A stretch of 64,000 bases of DNA. Origin: Marchantia polymorpha subsp. ruderalis (lineage: Eukaryota > Streptophyta > Marchantiopsida > Marchantiales > Marchantiaceae). This document shows, in pieces, positions 63,722 through 64,000 of the stretch (within the stretch, counting starts at the first letter, position 1; the number at the start of each line of letters is the position of its first letter). A program made the position numbers and the translations under genes. The notes beneath the pieces were generated by a model. The model was given only the letters and a program-made list of their open reading frames with translations, did no database searches and was not told the DNA's origin. Where the stretch lies: assembly GCA_037833965.1 (NCBI GenBank), contig AP031357.1:16450001-16514000 (forward strand), written 5' to 3'.

Positions 63722-63802
63722 TACTTCCTCTTCTATGGGTTCGGTCCATAGTCGGGAGAGGTAGTCCGCGTTCTCATGGTGAACGCCTTTCCGTGTCTGT
63801 AC

Positions 63803-64000
63803 TGTAAGACCGGGTGTTGCACATATGTACTAAGTCTTAGAAGTGGTCAAGGGAATAAGGATGATTAGCCAAGGCATAGCTAAGACTAGCTAGTTATGAC
63901 TAAACTAGTTAGTTATAACTAAGTTATCTAGTCATGACTAAGTTTAGCTACAATGTCTATAGTTGGCGGAATAATTAGCGGAGTTCTAGAAGAATGGAGT
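63803..64000 (+). mobile_element. L1-family LTR start (L1d), inserted in Gypsy G4
   Basis: Starts TGTAAGACCGGGTGTTGCAC after CTGTAC and matches, in reverse complement, 24275 down to about 24085 (start of solo LTR L1b). It interrupts the G4 RNase H sequence, so it is younger than G4. The rest lies outside the window. Confidence 0.75.

Larger units (their letters stand above)
57515..63802 (-). mobile_element. Gypsy G4, 3' part: RNase H end, integrase, PPT and giant A-family 3' LTR
   Basis: This is the key element of the window. On the minus strand the order is RNase H end (HENADYLSRL, near 63750), a whole integrase frame (63721-62417), a polypurine tract (62392-62382), then a complete A-family LTR (62379-57515) ending in TTATTACA against C2 sequence. 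Integrase, PPT and LTR are correctly spaced and oriented, so the A-family unit is its 3' LTR. The 5' part lies right of the window, beyond an L1-family LTR inserted at 63803. The last five bases of left flank, AGCTA (57510-57514), should be the target duplication. Confidence 0.85.

Overview
The window is nuclear DNA of a land plant with a large, retrotransposon-rich genome. The evidence is Ty3/Gypsy elements with plant-type gag-pol, a Mutator-like element with a 9-bp target duplication, and one host gene joining a plant GH17 beta-1,3-glucanase to bulb-type (mannose-binding) lectin domains. A seed-free vascular plant is my guess, but the sequence does not settle it. I saw no tRNA, rRNA, CRISPR array or bacterial feature.

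Layout. 1-10379: LTRs of related families (called B, A and C/D here) nested or abutting. 10380-25064: a broken Gypsy element (G1) with a PHD-finger-like tail, split by a solo LTR (L1b, minus), itself split by a B-family LTR (13775-23660), itself split by an A-family LTR (16174-21054). 25141-25559: a C/D-family LTR end. 25560-33873: the host-like island, with a Mutator-like element (26795-27551) and the glucanase-lectin gene (29.5-32.3 kb). 33874-37834: another B LTR, cut by Gypsy G2 (LTR 37835-40322, then gag-protease-RT), which is split by an A-family LTR (41563-46119). 48.75-50.45 kb: Gypsy G3 piece. 50.45-57.5 kb: C-family LTRs in both orientations. 57515-63802: Gypsy G4 (minus), with its integrase, polypurine tract and complete A-family 3' LTR. 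63803-64000: start of an L1 LTR.

Main result. The A-family units look at first like free-standing genes or TIR transposons: 4.6-4.9 kb, TGTGGTAA...TTATTACA ends, 5-bp target duplications and one long reading frame. At 62379 such a unit sits directly behind a polypurine tract and a Gypsy integrase, so it is the 3' LTR of a Gypsy element. The family therefore has giant LTRs whose U3 part encodes an 851-residue protein (N-terminal globular domain resembling plant transposon-protein domains, basic NLS-like segment, hairpin-encoded low-complexity segment, long coiled coil, RS-rich tail). A TATA box and a conserved hairpin lie downstream of the frame, which places the frame in U3. Three copies keep exactly the same 851-codon frame, two of them as solo LTRs. 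B and C LTRs encode diverged, broken relatives. The LTR of G2 shares the leader modules but has no such frame.

How parts relate. Leaders of all these LTRs carry very many small GC-rich hairpins (GCCTTCGGC type, and in other copies a TAGGCG type) and a shared module with a GCTCGTT/AACGAGC hairpin. Virus-like elements are treated as fossils: extents, parts and nesting are given, not individual lesions.
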